From Clostridium sp. CAG:302 (GTDB lineage: Bacteria; Bacillota_I; Bacilli_A; RF39; UBA660): a DNA stretch of 64,000 bases. Both the position numbers and the translations under genes were made by a program. Positions 18,533 to 28,703 of this stretch are shown in pieces (position 1 is the stretch's first letter; each line of letters starts with the position of its first letter). The notes under the pieces are model-generated. The model saw only the letters and a list, made by a program, of their open reading frames with translations. It was not told the DNA's origin and did not search any database. The stretch is taken from positions 17,276-81,275 of the forward strand of contig FR887372.1 in the NCBI GenBank assembly GCA_000431795.1. The letters run 5' to 3'.

Positions 18533-19137
18533 TATCTTATTTCCTCCACATTCTTATCTCTTAAGTAAGCAACGTGAGCAAGAGATTTTTGTCCTTTTAA
18601 AGCATTTAGAGTAGCTCTAGCAGCATTAATCTTAGTACTAGACCCTTGACTCTTAGATAATACATCTTTAACACCAGCAAGTTCAAGTACATCTCTAACT
18701 GGTCCACCAGCCTTAACTCCAGTACCTTCTTTAGCAGGTTTAAGCATTACCTTACATGCTCCTTCTTTTACTATAATATCATGAGATATAGTTCTATTAT
18801 CAACAAGGTCAACTTTAATTAAATTCTTACTAGCAGCCTGTGTAGCTTTCTTAACCGCATCTGGCATTTCATGAGCTTTACCAGTACCAAGGCCTACTAG
18901 TCCTTTTCTATTTCCTACTACTACAGTAGCAGCAAATCTAAACTGTCTACCACCTTTAACAACTTTAGTTACTCTTCTTATTTCAATAACCTTATCCTCT
19001 AAGTCAGATTTAGGTTTAGAAGGTCTATTATTGTTTCTAGGTCTTTTCTTATCAAACTTACGAGTTTTATTTACTTCAGTTTTACTTACTTCTTTTTTAT
19101 TTTCAGTAACTTCAGTCTTTTTATTTTCTTCGTTCAT
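18532..19137 (-). CDS. rpsE: 30S ribosomal protein S5, extended N-terminus
   Basis: The S5 core starts around residue 45 ([23 protein letters not shown]) and includes [17 protein letters not shown] and [20 protein letters not shown]. Residues 1-45 are a Lys/Glu/Asn-rich, low-complexity tail, making it 201 aa instead of about 166. The start is well supported by AGGAGG at 8 bases. S5 acts in decoding accuracy. Confidence 0.97.
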   Translation of the reverse strand: MNEENKKTEVTENKKEVSKTEVNKTRKFDKKRPRNNNRPSKPKSDLEDKVIEIRRVTKVVKGGRQFRFAATVVVGNRKGLVGLGTGKAHEMPDAVKKATQAASKNLIKVDLVDNRTISHDIIVKEGACKVMLKPAKEGTGVKAGGPVRDVLELAGVKDVLSKSQGSSTKINAARATLNALKGQKSLAHVAYLRDKNVEEIR

Positions 19138-19157
19138 TTACTATTCCTCCTAATGAT

Positions 19158-19520
19158 CTAGAATTCTAAGCCATTTTCACGTGCAGCTTCTGCTAAAGCT
19201 TGAACACGTCCATGATAAAGATATCCTCCTCTATCAAATACAACGGCATTTATTTTTGCTTTCTTAGCTCTTTTTGCAACTTCAGCTCCAATTACTTTAG
19301 CAGCTTCTATGTTACCACCATTTTTAAGATTTAATTCTTTTTCTAATGATGATGCACTAACTAAAGTAACACCCTTAACATCGTCAATGATTTGAGCTTC
19401 AATATTTGCATTAGATCTGAACACACAAAGTCTAGGTCTTTCACTAGTACCAGATAAATTTTCTCTGATTCTTGTGTGTCTAACTTTTCTCATTTCATTT
19501 CTTGAAACTTTCTTAATCAT
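19158..19520 (-). CDS. rplR: 50S ribosomal protein L18
   Basis: 120 residues with [24 protein letters not shown] and [21 protein letters not shown]; it binds 5S rRNA. Standard position between rplF and rpsE. Confidence 0.98.
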   Translation of the reverse strand: MIKKVSRNEMRKVRHTRIRENLSGTSERPRLCVFRSNANIEAQIIDDVKGVTLVSASSLEKELNLKNGGNIEAAKVIGAEVAKRAKKAKINAVVFDRGGYLYHGRVQALAEAARENGLEF

Positions 19521-19541
19521 ACTTAAGTCTCCTCCTATTTA

Positions 19542-20081
19542 TTATTTAGAAGCTTTCTTTCCTTCTTTACGACGAATTTGTTCACCTTTGTATTTAATAC
19601 CTTTACCTTTATATGGTTCTGGGCTTCTTACTTTTCTTATATTAGCGGCAAATTCACCAATTTTTACCTTATCGATTCCTGATATTTCGATTTCAGTATT
19701 ACTTATTTGAGTTACAGATAAACCATTAGGTACTTCCATAACTACTGGATGAGAATATCCTGCTGATATAGTAAGCTTATTGCCGCTAGCATTAAACTTA
19801 TAACCAACACCAACTATTTCTAATCCTTTCTTATAACCAGTACTAACACCATCAATCATATTTTTAATGTTAGCATTAGTAGTACCATGCATAGCATGAG
19901 TAAATTTATCATCTTTAAGTGGTTCAACTACTACAGTATTATCAACTACTTTAACACTAATGTTCTTTACTAGATCTAAAGTAAGTTCTCCTTTAGGTCC
20001 TTTAACAGTAACAACATTATTTTCTACATTAACATTAACATTTTCAGGTATAGATAAAACTCTTTTACCAATACGGCTCAT
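19542..20081 (-). CDS. rplF: 50S ribosomal protein L6
   Basis: 179 residues, two repeated L6 folds: MSRIGKRVLSIPENVNV..VKGPKGELTLDL and a C-terminal GIDKVKIGEFAANIRKVRSPEPYKG signature. It lies near the GTPase centre of the 50S subunit. Normal length and place. Confidence 0.98.
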   Translation of the reverse strand: MSRIGKRVLSIPENVNVNVENNVVTVKGPKGELTLDLVKNISVKVVDNTVVVEPLKDDKFTHAMHGTTNANIKNMIDGVSTGYKKGLEIVGVGYKFNASGNKLTISAGYSHPVVMEVPNGLSVTQISNTEIEISGIDKVKIGEFAANIRKVRSPEPYKGKGIKYKGEQIRRKEGKKASK

Positions 20082-20090
20082 TATCTCACC

Positions 20091-20480
20091 TTACCATACA
20101 TAAGCTATTACTTCTCCACCTAAAGAATTCTTTCTAGCTTCTTTATCAGTCATAATTCCTTTAGATGTAGAGATAATTGCTATACCAAGACCATTAAGTA
20201 CAGTAGGAAGCTCATCAGCACCAGCATATACTCTTAGACCTGGTTTAGAAATTCTCTTAAGTCCAGTAATAACTCTTTCTTTATTTTTATATTTTAATGT
20301 TAATGTTATCATTTTATTAGCAGTTTCGCCTTCAATTTTATAATCCTCTATAAATCCTTCATTCTTTAGAATTTTAGCAATTTCTTCTTTCATATTAGAT
20401 GCTGGGATTTCACAAGAGGCACTTCTATTTTGATTAGCATTACGTATTCTTGTAAGCATATCTGCGATTGGATCTGTCAT
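20091..20480 (-). CDS. rpsH: 30S ribosomal protein S8
   Basis: 129 residues; begins [17 protein letters not shown] and ends with [26 protein letters not shown], both diagnostic. S8 binds 16S rRNA helix 21 and in several bacteria represses its own operon. Confidence 0.98.
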   Translation of the reverse strand: MTDPIADMLTRIRNANQNRSASCEIPASNMKEEIAKILKNEGFIEDYKIEGETANKMITLTLKYKNKERVITGLKRISKPGLRVYAGADELPTVLNGLGIAIISTSKGIMTDKEARKNSLGGEVIAYVW

Positions 20481-20511
20481 TATTAATCCCTCCTTCTTTT
20501 AATTTTTGGGT

Positions 20512-20697
20512 TTACCAACTTGATTTCTTTACACCAGGTATTTGACCTTTGTAAGCAAGTTCTCTAAAACAAATACGGCAAATTCCATATTTCTTAAGAA
20601 CTGCATGAGGTCTTCCACAAATTTTACATCTAGTGTATTTTCTAACCTTAAATTTAGGTTCTCTTTCTGATTTAACAATCATTGATTTTCTTGCCAT
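20512..20697 (-). CDS. rpsZ: 30S ribosomal protein S14, zinc-binding type
   Basis: 61 residues with CKICG..CRICF, the zinc ribbon of the C+ type S14. I start it at 20697 ([11 protein letters not shown]), behind GAAGAGGAGAC; upstream in-frame codons to 20736 read through the ribosome binding site and are not part of the protein. Confidence 0.97.
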   Translation of the reverse strand: MARKSMIVKSEREPKFKVRKYTRCKICGRPHAVLKKYGICRICFRELAYKGQIPGVKKSSW

Positions 20698-20713
20698 CTT
20701 AGTCTCCTCTTCT

Positions 20714-21253
20714 TTATTTCCTAAAAGGAACTCCAAGTTCTTTTAATAAATCAAATGCTTCTTCATTAGTTTTAGCAGTAGTAACTAATACTACATCCAT
20801 ACCTCTAACTTTTTCTACTTCATCAAAATTAATTTCAGGGAAGATAATTTGTTCTTTAATACCGATTGTATAATTTCCTCTTCCATCAAAACTTTTTGGA
20901 GAAAGTCCTCTAAAATCTCTAACTCTAGGTAAAGAGATAGATATTAACTTATCTAAGAAAGTATACATCTTTTCTCCTCTTAGAGTAACTTTACAACCAA
21001 TTTTATGTCCTTCTCTTACTTTGAATGAAGCTATTGACTTTTTAGCGGTAGTTTCTACAGCTTTAAGTCCTGTAATTTTTTCTAATTCATTTACAGCATT
21101 TTCTAGATTTTTTGAATTAACAGTAGCATCTCCTACTCCCATATTAACAACTATCTTTTCTAGTTTAGGAACTAACATAGGTGTAGAATAATTATACTTT
21201 TCTGTTAAACTTGGAACAACTTCTTTAATATATTTTTCTCTTAGGCGGTTCAT
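20714..21253 (-). CDS. rplE: 50S ribosomal protein L5
   Basis: 179 residues from [51 protein letters not shown] and [21 protein letters not shown] are the L5 signatures. It binds 5S rRNA and contacts P-site tRNA. The start at 21253 sits about 10 bases after GGAGG; the upstream ATG at 21274 overlaps that site. Confidence 0.97.
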   Translation of the reverse strand: MNRLREKYIKEVVPSLTEKYNYSTPMLVPKLEKIVVNMGVGDATVNSKNLENAVNELEKITGLKAVETTAKKSIASFKVREGHKIGCKVTLRGEKMYTFLDKLISISLPRVRDFRGLSPKSFDGRGNYTIGIKEQIIFPEINFDEVEKVRGMDVVLVTTAKTNEEAFDLLKELGVPFRK

Positions 21254-21312
21254 TCTAGCTCGCCCTCCTTCCAAATCTCTAAATTATATTAGGATGTTCA
21301 CTCCTATAATAA

Positions 21313-21618
21313 TTAATCTATTTTTTCATTAGACTTTTTAGATATTCTAATCTTCTTGCCTTTACTATCTTTGTCTATTTTTACCTTAGTAGGTTTCTTT
21401 GTCTTAGGATCTACTAACATTACATTAGATACATGGATAGGTGCTTCAGTTTCAATTATTTCACCATTACCATTATTATTTTTAGGTTTTAAGTGTTTCT
21501 TAACAATATTAACACCTTCTACTATAACTCTAGAATCTAATATCTTAGTAATTTTTCCTTCCTTACCTTTATTTGAACCAGAAACTACTACTACTTTATC
21601 ACCAGTTTTTAGTTTCAT
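21313..21618 (-). CDS. rplX: 50S ribosomal protein L24
   Basis: 101 residues with an N-terminal KOW motif (KLKTGDKVVVVSGSNKGKEGKI) and GVNIVKKHLKP. An assembly initiator of the 50S subunit. Standard location between rplN and rplE. Confidence 0.98.
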   Translation of the reverse strand: MKLKTGDKVVVVSGSNKGKEGKITKILDSRVIVEGVNIVKKHLKPKNNNGNGEIIETEAPIHVSNVMLVDPKTKKPTKVKIDKDSKGKKIRISKKSNEKID

Positions 21619-21637
21619 ATTATATCCTCCTTACATC

Positions 21638-22006
21638 CTATAACACATCTTTAGCTAAACTTACAATCTTAGTAAATTCTTTATCTCTAAGTTCACGTGC
21701 TACTGGACCTAAAATACGTGTACCTACTGGACTCTTATCATCTTTAATAATAACACATGCGTTATCATCAAATCTAATATAACTTCCGTCGTCTCTTCTA
21801 ACTCCTCTTTTAGTTCTTACTATAACGGCTTTTACTACTTTACCTGCTTTTATAGTACCATTAGGAGTAGCTTTCTTAACTGTACATACAACTATATCTC
21901 CAATATTACCTGTTTTTACTTTACTTCCACCTAGAACTCTGATTACTAATACTTCACGAGCTCCACAGTTATCCGCTACTTTTAAGCGGGTTTCTTGTTG
22001 TACCAT
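21638..22006 (-). CDS. rplN: 50S ribosomal protein L14
   Basis: 122 residues: [27 protein letters not shown], then VKAVIVRTK and [15 protein letters not shown]. It lies at the subunit interface. Normal length. Confidence 0.98.
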   Translation of the reverse strand: MVQQETRLKVADNCGAREVLVIRVLGGSKVKTGNIGDIVVCTVKKATPNGTIKAGKVVKAVIVRTKRGVRRDDGSYIRFDDNACVIIKDDKSPVGTRILGPVARELRDKEFTKIVSLAKDVL

Positions 22007-22034
22007 ATTATTTCCTCCTTCCGAGCTAAAGAGC

Positions 22035-22289
22035 TTATAGAATAACAGCTTTCTCTATTACTTCTACTAGTTCATATCTCTTTGTTTTAGATAATGGTCT
22101 AGTTTGGGCTAAGCGAACTTTATCTCCAACATGTGCCATATTATTTTCATCGTGAGCAGCATATTTCTTTGAATATTTAACTCTTTTTCCATATAATGGA
22201 TGTTTCTTGTAAGTTTCAACTTTAACTGTAATAGTCTTATCAGCTTTATCTGAAACAACTACACCGATTAATTCTTTTCTTTCTTTCAT
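22035..22289 (-). CDS. rpsQ: 30S ribosomal protein S17
   Basis: 84 residues; [29 protein letters not shown] and [21 protein letters not shown] match S17, a primary 16S rRNA binder. Confidence 0.98.
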   Translation of the reverse strand: MKERKELIGVVVSDKADKTITVKVETYKKHPLYGKRVKYSKKYAAHDENNMAHVGDKVRLAQTRPLSKTKRYELVEVIEKAVIL

Positions 22290-22303
22290 AACTTACACCT
22301 CAC

Positions 22304-22495
22304 TTACCCTTCTCTTCTCTCATTAAGAATAGTATTTATTCTTGCTACTTCTTTTCTTAATTCATGTATTCTAGAAGGTTTTTCTAGCATACCAGTAGCC
22401 TTTTGCATTCTTAAATTGAAAAGTTCTTCTTTACATTCTGCGATTTTTTTATTTAAATCTTCTGTGGTTAATTTTCTAAGTTCATTAGTTTTCAT
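22304..22495 (-). CDS. rpmC: 50S ribosomal protein L29
   Basis: 63 residues, a helical hairpin: [42 protein letters not shown]. Surrounds the exit tunnel with L23. Overlaps the end of rplP by 11 bases. Confidence 0.97.
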   Translation of the reverse strand: MKTNELRKLTTEDLNKKIAECKEELFNLRMQKATGMLEKPSRIHELRKEVARINTILNERREG

Positions 22496-22916
22496 TTATT
22501 TCACCACTTTCTTCTTTCTTTACAAACTTACATTTGATAGGTAACTTATGTGAAGCAAGTCTTAATGCTTCTCTAGCAGTAGCTTCATCTACGCCATCTA
22601 TTTCAAACATAATTTTACCTTCTTTAACAACTGCAACCCATACTTCTGGATTACCTTTACCTTTACCTTGTCTAGTTTCTAGAGGTTTCTTAGTAAGTGA
22701 TAAGTTAGGGAATATATTAATCCAAACTTTACCACCTCTCTTCATATATCTAGTCATAGCTATTCTGGCTGCTTCGATTTGATTAGCTGTAATCCAAGCT
22801 CCTTCTTTTGCCATTAAACCATAACTTCCAAAATGAAGTTCAGTATTACCTTTACTCTTTCCTTCATAAGGTAAACGGAAAGTTTTTCTATGTTTAGTTC
22901 TTTTTGGCATCAACAT
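22485..22916 (-). CDS. rplP: 50S ribosomal protein L16
   Basis: 143 residues; [40 protein letters not shown] and [15 protein letters not shown] are typical. Two starts are possible (22916 and, two codons in, 22910); GGGAGG lies 8 bases before the first. The gene overlaps both rpsC (23 bases) and rpmC. Confidence 0.97.
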   Translation of the reverse strand: MLMPKRTKHRKTFRLPYEGKSKGNTELHFGSYGLMAKEGAWITANQIEAARIAMTRYMKRGGKVWINIFPNLSLTKKPLETRQGKGKGNPEVWVAVVKEGKIMFEIDGVDEATAREALRLASHKLPIKCKFVKKEESGEINEN

Positions 22917-23556
22917 GAGAATTACCTCCCTTATCTAGTATTTCACCTTTATAGATCCATACTTTTACACCTATTTTTCCATAAGTAGTATCTGCTTCAC
23001 TAGTAGCATAGTCAATATCAGCTCTTATTGTATGTAGAGGAATAGTTCCTTCAGAATATCCTTCACCACGAGCAATATCAGCTCCTCCTAGTCTTCCTGA
23101 TACTAATGTTTTAATTCCTTTTGCTCCAGCTTTCATAGTGTTTCTAATAGCTTTCTTTTGAGCTACTCTAAATGAAACACGGTTTTCAATATTATGAGCA
23201 ATTGTATCTGCAACTATTTGTGCAACCATATCTGGGTTCTTTATTTCAACAACAGATATTTGAATGTCTTCTTTAACTAGTTTTGAAACTTCTTTCTTTA
23301 CCTTTTCAATTTCAGTACCACTTTGACCAATTATTAATCCAGGTTTAGCAGCATAGATAAAGACTTCATTTCTCTTAGGATTTCTTTCAATAACAATTTT
23401 AGAAATACCAGCATTCTTAAATTTCTTATTTAAATATTTACGAATTTTATAATCGTTTGATAAATATTTAGAAAAGTCTTTTTCAGCATACCATTTTGAT
23501 TCCCAATCTTTATTGATACCAATTCTAAGTCCTGTTGGACTGACTTTTTGTCCCAT
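22894..23556 (-). CDS. rpsC: 30S ribosomal protein S3
   Basis: 220 residues beginning [24 protein letters not shown], with a KH domain ([18 protein letters not shown]) and a C-terminal [20 protein letters not shown] domain. It lines the mRNA entry channel. Confidence 0.98.
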   Translation of the reverse strand: MGQKVSPTGLRIGINKDWESKWYAEKDFSKYLSNDYKIRKYLNKKFKNAGISKIVIERNPKRNEVFIYAAKPGLIIGQSGTEIEKVKKEVSKLVKEDIQISVVEIKNPDMVAQIVADTIAHNIENRVSFRVAQKKAIRNTMKAGAKGIKTLVSGRLGGADIARGEGYSEGTIPLHTIRADIDYATSEADTTYGKIGVKVWIYKGEILDKGGNSHVDAKKN

Positions 23557-23573
23557 TAAACGCTCCTCCTCAC

Positions 23574-23915
23574 TTATTTCTCAGCCACTATTATAGTAAT
23601 GTGACTTGTCTTATGATCGTTTCTTCCTGTACGACCTCTTGAATCAAATTTAATTCTTTTAATTACTAATGCTTCGTCAACGAAACATGTCTTAACATAA
23701 AGATTTTCTTCCTTCATGCCAAAGTTATTAACAGCATTTGCTGTAGCACTTTCTAATACTTTAGAAATAACTCTAGATGCTCTTTGAGGTTGGTTAGCAA
23801 GAATAGCTCTTGCTTCTTCAACACTCTTACCTCTTATTAAATCAATAATAAGTCTAGTCTTTCTAGGAGATATTCTAACTGTTTTTGCTACTGCTTTAGC
23901 TTCAGTTCTTTCCAT
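23574..23915 (-). CDS. rplV: 50S ribosomal protein L22
   Basis: 113 residues; [30 protein letters not shown] and the end [17 protein letters not shown] contain the tunnel loop of L22. Normal position between rpsS and rpsC. Confidence 0.98.
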   Translation of the reverse strand: MERTEAKAVAKTVRISPRKTRLIIDLIRGKSVEEARAILANQPQRASRVISKVLESATANAVNNFGMKEENLYVKTCFVDEALVIKRIKFDSRGRTGRNDHKTSHITIIVAEK

Positions 23916-23935
23916 TTTTGTCCTCCTTTAGAAAA

Positions 23936-24202
23936 TTATTTCTTATCTGATCCGTGTCCACCAAATTTTCTTGTTAGAGAAAATTCACCTAATTTGTGTC
24001 CAACCATATCTTCTGTAACATAAACTGGAATAAATTCTTTTCCATTATGTACTGCAAAAGTATGACCAATAAATTCAGGATAGATTGTTGAACGACGAGA
24101 CCAAGTTTTAATAACTTCCTTCTTACCAGATTCGTTTAATGTTCTTACTCTTTTTAATAATCTTTCAAAGACATAAGGTCCTTTTTTAATACTTCTAGCC
24201 AT
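23936..24202 (-). CDS. rpsS: 30S ribosomal protein S19
   Basis: 88 residues: [44 protein letters not shown] and [15 protein letters not shown]. Part of the 30S head, complexed with S13. Confidence 0.98.
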   Translation of the reverse strand: MARSIKKGPYVFERLLKRVRTLNESGKKEVIKTWSRRSTIYPEFIGHTFAVHNGKEFIPVYVTEDMVGHKLGEFSLTRKFGGHGSDKK

Positions 24203-24218
24203 TTAAATCTTCCTTTCT

Positions 24219-25049
24219 TTATTTCTTACGTCTAGACACGATATACTTATCTGACGCTTTCTTATTCTTTCTAGTCTTATATCCTAGAGCTGGTTTACCC
24301 CAAGGAGTCATTGGTCCTGATCTACCGATTGGAGCTCTACCTTCACCACCACCATGTGGGTGATCATTAGGGTTCATAACAGAACCACGTACTGTAGGTC
24401 TGAATCCTTTATGTCTAGTTCTTCCTGCTTTACCAATCTTAACTAGAGAGTAGTCTTCATTTCCTACTACACCGATAGTAGCTCTACAAGTACCTAAAAT
24501 CTTTCTTGTTTCACCACTACTTAATCTTATTAATACATATTTATCTTCTCTACCAAGTATTTGAGCACTTGCTCCGGCACTTCTTGCTAAAGCTGCACCC
24601 TTACCAGGTTTTAATTCAATATTATGAATAACAGTACCTACTGGAATATTCATTATAGGAAGTGCATTTCCTACTTTAATATCAACATTTTCGCCAGATT
24701 CTACTACTGTACCTACTGTTAATCCTTTAGGAGCTATAATATAAGCTTTTTCACCATCTTTATAAGTGATTAATGCTATATTAGCACTTCTATTTGGATC
24801 ATATTCAATAGCAGATACAAGAGCTGTTACTCCATCTTTTCTTCTCTTAAAGTCGATTAATCTGTATTTTCTTTTTACTCCGCCACCTCTGTGTCTAACA
24901 GTAATTTTACCTTGATTATTTCTACCATTAGTCTTTTTCTTAGTAACTGTTAAACTTTTTTCAGGAGTAGTCTTAGTAATTTCTTCACTAGTTAGTACAG
25001 ATCTTTGTCTTGTACCAGCAGTCATTGGTTTATAAACTCTTATTGCCAT
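24219..25049 (-). CDS. rplB: 50S ribosomal protein L2
   Basis: 276 residues; [26 protein letters not shown] at the N-terminal domain and [19 protein letters not shown] in the C-terminal loop that approaches the peptidyl transferase centre. Normal length. Confidence 0.98.
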   Translation of the reverse strand: MAIRVYKPMTAGTRQRSVLTSEEITKTTPEKSLTVTKKKTNGRNNQGKITVRHRGGGVKRKYRLIDFKRRKDGVTALVSAIEYDPNRSANIALITYKDGEKAYIIAPKGLTVGTVVESGENVDIKVGNALPIMNIPVGTVIHNIELKPGKGAALARSAGASAQILGREDKYVLIRLSSGETRKILGTCRATIGVVGNEDYSLVKIGKAGRTRHKGFRPTVRGSVMNPNDHPHGGGEGRAPIGRSGPMTPWGKPALGYKTRKNKKASDKYIVSRRKK

Positions 25050-25064
25050 TATATTTCCTCCTTA

Positions 25065-25343
25065 CTAGTCGAAACTAATAGTATCGCCTTTCTTTAAAGT
25101 TACAACGGCTTTTTTATATTTACTAGTCATACCAGTATATTTACCAACTCTCTTCTTTTTAGGATGAGAATTTGTAATATTTACAGCCATTACTTTAACA
25201 TTAAATTTCTTTTCAATAGCTTGTTTTATTTCTGTTTTATTAGCAGTATTAGCTACTTTGAAAGCATATTTGCCTTCAGCTTCCATTCCTGCTGATTTTT
25301 CAGTAATAATTGGTGCTAAGATTATATCTAAATAACTATTCAT
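25065..25343 (-). CDS. rplW: 50S ribosomal protein L23
   Basis: 92 residues; IILAPIITEKSAGMEAEGKYAFKVA and GKYTGMTSKYKKAVVTLKKGD are typical. It is the docking site of trigger factor and SRP at the exit tunnel. Overlaps rplD by one base. Confidence 0.97.
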   Translation of the reverse strand: MNSYLDIILAPIITEKSAGMEAEGKYAFKVANTANKTEIKQAIEKKFNVKVMAVNITNSHPKKKRVGKYTGMTSKYKKAVVTLKKGDTISFD

Positions 25344-25972
25344 TATTTAAGCACCTCCTCTAAAGCAGTTAATGCTTCTTCTTCAATAAGTAAGTTATCA
25401 GATGATACTAAATCATAAGTATTAACTTCATTAGGCATTACTACCTTAACATTAGCTAAGTTTCTAGCGGCTAAACATACATTGTCAGTAAGTTCTTTAA
25501 CACATACTAGAACTTTATGATTAGTTAATCCTAAAACTTCTAATAAATTAGTCATTTCTTTAGTTTTATTAGTATCGAACTTAATAGCATCTACTACTAC
25601 TAATTCTTTATCTAATACTTTGTAAGATAATGCACTCTTAAGTGCTAATCTCTTTTCTTTCTTATTCATTTTCTTTGAATAATCTCTTGGTACTGGTCCA
25701 AATGCTATACCACCATGACGGTATTGAGTAGCTCTGATACTACCTTGTCTCGCATTACCAGTTCCTTTTTGTCTGTATGGCTTTCTTCCACCACCAGATA
25801 CTTCTGCTCTTGTCTTAACACTAGCAGTTCCTTGTCTTGCTCCTGCCATTGCAGCTACTATTGCATCTTTAACAACTGCATCGTTAGGTTCAATGTTAAA
25901 TATGTTATCTTCTAATTTTATATCCTTTACCTTTTCGCCTTTTAGACTTAAAACATCTATTTTCTTAGACAT
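25343..25972 (-). CDS. rplD: 50S ribosomal protein L4
   Basis: 209 residues from MSKKIDVLSLKGEKV, with the tunnel loop RQGTASVKTRAEVSGGGRKPYRQKGTGNARQG in the middle. I start it at 25972, behind GGAGGAAATT; an upstream in-frame ATG at 25999 lies before the ribosome binding site. In other bacteria L4 can repress the S10 operon. Confidence 0.97.
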   Translation of the reverse strand: MSKKIDVLSLKGEKVKDIKLEDNIFNIEPNDAVVKDAIVAAMAGARQGTASVKTRAEVSGGGRKPYRQKGTGNARQGSIRATQYRHGGIAFGPVPRDYSKKMNKKEKRLALKSALSYKVLDKELVVVDAIKFDTNKTKEMTNLLEVLGLTNHKVLVCVKELTDNVCLAARNLANVKVVMPNEVNTYDLVSSDNLLIEEEALTALEEVLK

Positions 25973-26024
25973 AATTTCCTCCTTTATCATCACAAACAAC
26001 TTTTTAATATTTTTATAGTACTAA

Positions 26025-26795
26025 CTATTCAGTAGTTTCTTGTGATTCTTCTATGTTAGCTTCTTCAGCAGCTAATTCTTCGTTAATAGTTTCCATAGTT
26101 TCTTCAACTACTTCTTCAGAAGTCTTACCTTCTTCATAAACGATTAATTCTACTGGTTCATTTACTTTATCACCAGTCTTAACTGAAGTTCTAACAAGTA
26201 CTAAAGAGTTTTTAGGTCCAGGAACGCTTCCCTTAATTAAGATAACATTATTTTCTAGGTCAACACTAATAACTTCAAGATTTTGAATAGTTACTTGTTC
26301 ATGACCCATATGTCCAGGTAATTTCTTTCCTGGTAAAACTCTCATAGGTAATAGTGTACCCATTGATCCTACTCCTCTATGGTATTGAGATCCATGAGTC
26401 ATAGGTCCTCTACTTTGATTGTGTCTTTTAATAACACCTTGAAAACCTTTACCTTTAGAAGTGCCGGTAACATCTACCATTTCTCCTGCAGCAAAAGTAT
26501 CAGCCTTAAGAACATCTCCTAAAGCATACTCACTAACACTTGCACCTCTAATTTCCTTCAAGAAGCGCTTAGGGGTAGTATTAGCTTTTTTTAGATGACC
26601 TGTTTCTGGTTTATTGCTTCTAGAAGCTTTCTTCTCTACTGTAGCAAGTTGTATAGCATCATATCCATCAGATTCTTTAGTCTTAATCTGAGATACAACA
26701 TTGTCTTCAACTTCAATAACAGTTACAGGAATAAGTTTTCCATCAGCAGTAAATACTTCAGTCATCCCTTTTTTTCTTCCTAAGATTCCTTTCAT
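26025..26795 (-). CDS. rplC: 50S ribosomal protein L3 with acidic C-terminal tail
   Basis: The L3 body ([44 protein letters not shown]) ends near residue 215. A further tail of about 40 residues is almost all Glu, Thr and Ala. Most L3 proteins are about 210 aa, so 256 aa with an acidic extension is unusual. It lies second in the S10 operon. Confidence 0.97.
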   Translation of the reverse strand: MKGILGRKKGMTEVFTADGKLIPVTVIEVEDNVVSQIKTKESDGYDAIQLATVEKKASRSNKPETGHLKKANTTPKRFLKEIRGASVSEYALGDVLKADTFAAGEMVDVTGTSKGKGFQGVIKRHNQSRGPMTHGSQYHRGVGSMGTLLPMRVLPGKKLPGHMGHEQVTIQNLEVISVDLENNVILIKGSVPGPKNSLVLVRTSVKTGDKVNEPVELIVYEEGKTSEEVVEETMETINEELAAEEANIEESQETTE

Positions 26796-26809
26796 TTTTT
26801 CCTCCTATA

Positions 26810-27118
26810 TTATTTTTTAATTTGTATATCAACACCACTAGGTAAATCTAAATGAGCAAGTGCTTCAATAGTTTCTTTACTTGGGTTATTGATGTCGATT
26901 AGTCTCTTGTGAGTTCTCTTTTCAAATTGCTCTCTTGAATCCTTGTACTTATGTACCGCTCTTAAAATTGTTATTTTTTCAATTTCAGTTGGTAATGGTA
27001 CAGGACCAGATACCTCACCACCAGTTCTCTTAACTGTAGCTACTATTTTAGCAGCTGCATTATCAAGAACTCTATGGTCGTAAGATTTTAATTTGATTCT
27101 CACTACTTCTTTTGCCAT
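26810..27118 (-). CDS. rpsJ: 30S ribosomal protein S10
   Basis: 102 residues from [55 protein letters not shown] is typical. Start at 27118 is 6 bases after GGGAGG; upstream in-frame codons to 27154 lie in the leader. First gene of the S10-spc-alpha operon. S10 is also NusE, part of antitermination complexes. Confidence 0.98.
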   Translation of the reverse strand: MAKEVVRIKLKSYDHRVLDNAAAKIVATVKRTGGEVSGPVPLPTEIEKITILRAVHKYKDSREQFEKRTHKRLIDINNPSKETIEALAHLDLPSGVDIQIKK

Positions 27119-27171
27119 AGTTGTCCTCCCTTCGTCTATATCTTGTATAGGCATAGCTCCGAACGAATTAC

Positions 27172-27216
27172 CTGATATACCTTTATTTTATTTGACAACT
27201 TAACCTGGTGTATCAG
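27172..27216 (-). promoter_or_regulatory. Hairpin in the S10 operon leader
   Basis: In the roughly 125-base leader, CTGATACACC (27207-27216) can pair with GGTATATCAG (27172-27181) with one mismatched position. This could be a binding site for an autoregulating ribosomal protein; that role is inference. Confidence 0.45.
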
Positions 27217-27251
27217 CAACTTCGCACATCTAAGCCAGTCACACTTCTACA

Positions 27252-27280
27252 ATTATACCCTATTATTTTATTAAAATCAA
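27252..27280 (-). promoter_or_regulatory. Promoter of the S10-spc-alpha operon
   Basis: -35 TTGATT (27275-27280), 17-base spacer, perfect -10 TATAAT (27252-27257). No other clear promoter is seen inside the 14-kb operon. Confidence 0.8.
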
Positions 27281-27430
27281 GTAAAAAAAGAACATTTTTT
27301 TAACTTTTTTGACATTTCACTTTACATTTTAACTAAATAAACATTTTTTAACCATAAAATAGACAAAATATTCCTATTTTATAAGGACTAAATATATACT
27401 TCTCTCTTATATATAATAGATACAAAGTAT

Positions 27431-27496
27431 TTACTTTTAGACTACTCTAGGCTAAAAGTAACACTAATAAAACTTGCGTAGTAAGGCTTATTAGTG
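27431..27496. repeat. Twin-hairpin element, copy 4 (opposite orientation)
   Basis: Box CTTATATATAATAGA ends at 27420; hairpin 27431-27461 (TTACTTTTAG, loop ACTACTCTAGG, CTAAAAGTAA); hairpin 27462-27496 (CACTAATAA ... TTATTAGTG with ACTT..AAGG inside). Compared with copies 1, 2 and 10, the whole unit is inverted. Confidence 0.8.
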
Positions 27497-27507
27497 CATA
27501 GAAAAAA

Positions 27508-27535
27508 AGATAAGCAATATCATTATCACTTATCT
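27508..27535 (-). terminator. Terminator of the VanY-family gene
   Basis: AGATAAG/CTTATCT stem overlapping the stop codon, followed on the minus strand by a T-run. The 27280-27400 stretch beyond the twin hairpin holds only AT-rich sequence. Confidence 0.7.
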
Positions 27536-28703
27536 AATCACTATATTTACTATCAATACCAAAGTATTCCTCAAGAGATAACCAGTTACCATTATTATAT
27601 AAGGTTTTAGCTAGTTCTTTACCAACATATCTAATATGCCATGGTTCATAAGTATATCCTGTAATACTATCTTTACCTTCAGGATATCTAATAATAAAAC
27701 CATACTTCCAGCAGTTATCCTTAAGCCAGTTACTCTCATTAGTACCCGCAAAAGATATATTCACCGTATTCAAATCAATAGTAAGACCAGTCTGATGATC
27801 TGAGTAACCTGCTCTTGAAGAATAAGTATCTGCTTTCTCCTTACCATCCATTCTAACATAATTATCATATATATATTTTTGATCACTATAAGATCTATAT
27901 CCAGAAGAAGCATATATATTAAGACCAAGTACTGAACTATCACTCTTAAGTTCATTAAAAGCATCTCTTACATAATCTACTACTCTAATATAACCATTTA
28001 TCGTAACTAAATTATTAGGAACAAAGTTACTAGGTAAAGAATAAGACTTATTAGCAATAATAACATCATCTATATAAGTAATACCATAATAATTCTTTAT
28101 CGTATTACCATTCTTAGTCTTGCTAATCTTAACATTACTATTTTCCTTTACAACAAGTTTAAACTCCTTACTTGAAGTATTCCCACTAGAATCAGAGGCT
28201 GTACATTTAAGATTATAAGTACCAGTCTTCTCACTATCATACTCTCCCTCTATTTTAGGAGTAATCTCTTCCATACTATTATCGCTTACTGTAACATTCT
28301 CTAGAAAGTTAGGTACCTTCTCATAAGCTAGCATTTCATAATCTTTTACCCCTTCAATAACTGGAGCCTTAGTATCCTCTACTACCAAAGTAATATTCTT
28401 CTTCTCATTATCATACATAAAACTACCGTAATAAATACCTGGTTTATATATCTTATTATCATCACTTTCAATACCAGTCCATTCTATTTCTATATCAGAA
28501 TCAGTGTTCTTATATAAATAATCATTAACTACTGGTAATGTACTACCAACTTCAATAGTTATCTTATCTTTATATTTAAATATATCTTTAACATTCTTCT
28601 TACTTGTAAATAAGAAAATACTAACTCCTATTACAATAAGTAATAATATACTACCAATTATAATAAATAATTTCTTTTTATTTATTTTCTTCCTCTTTGA
28701 CAT
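27534..28703 (-). CDS. VanY-family D-Ala-D-Ala carboxypeptidase with Ig-like domain
   Basis: Trims stem peptides of peptidoglycan outside the membrane. Domains in order: charged start and a membrane anchor (about residues 11-32), two small beta domains (about 35-190; the second with DTKAPVIEG..DNS..KTGTYNLKCTASDSSGNTS is the bacterial Ig-like DUF5011 type), and a C-terminal VanY domain. The last has SGYRSYSDQ, AGYSDHQTGLTIDL and EPWHIRYVG, which carry the zinc ligands and catalytic acid. Its start overlaps tdk by 26 bases. Confidence 0.93.
   Translation of the reverse strand: MSKRKKINKKKLFIIIGSILLLIVIGVSIFLFTSKKNVKDIFKYKDKITIEVGSTLPVVNDYLYKNTDSDIEIEWTGIESDDNKIYKPGIYYGSFMYDNEKKNITLVVEDTKAPVIEGVKDYEMLAYEKVPNFLENVTVSDNSMEEITPKIEGEYDSEKTGTYNLKCTASDSSGNTSSKEFKLVVKENSNVKISKTKNGNTIKNYYGITYIDDVIIANKSYSLPSNFVPNNLVTINGYIRVVDYVRDAFNELKSDSSVLGLNIYASSGYRSYSDQKYIYDNYVRMDGKEKADTYSSRAGYSDHQTGLTIDLNTVNISFAGTNESNWLKDNCWKYGFIIRYPEGKDSITGYTYEPWHIRYVGKELAKTLYNNGNWLSLEEYFGIDSKYSD

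Noticed and set aside
13341..22782. Plus-strand open frames through the ribosomal operon
   Set aside because: They lie opposite well-supported ribosomal genes and lack ribosome binding sites; they are shadows.
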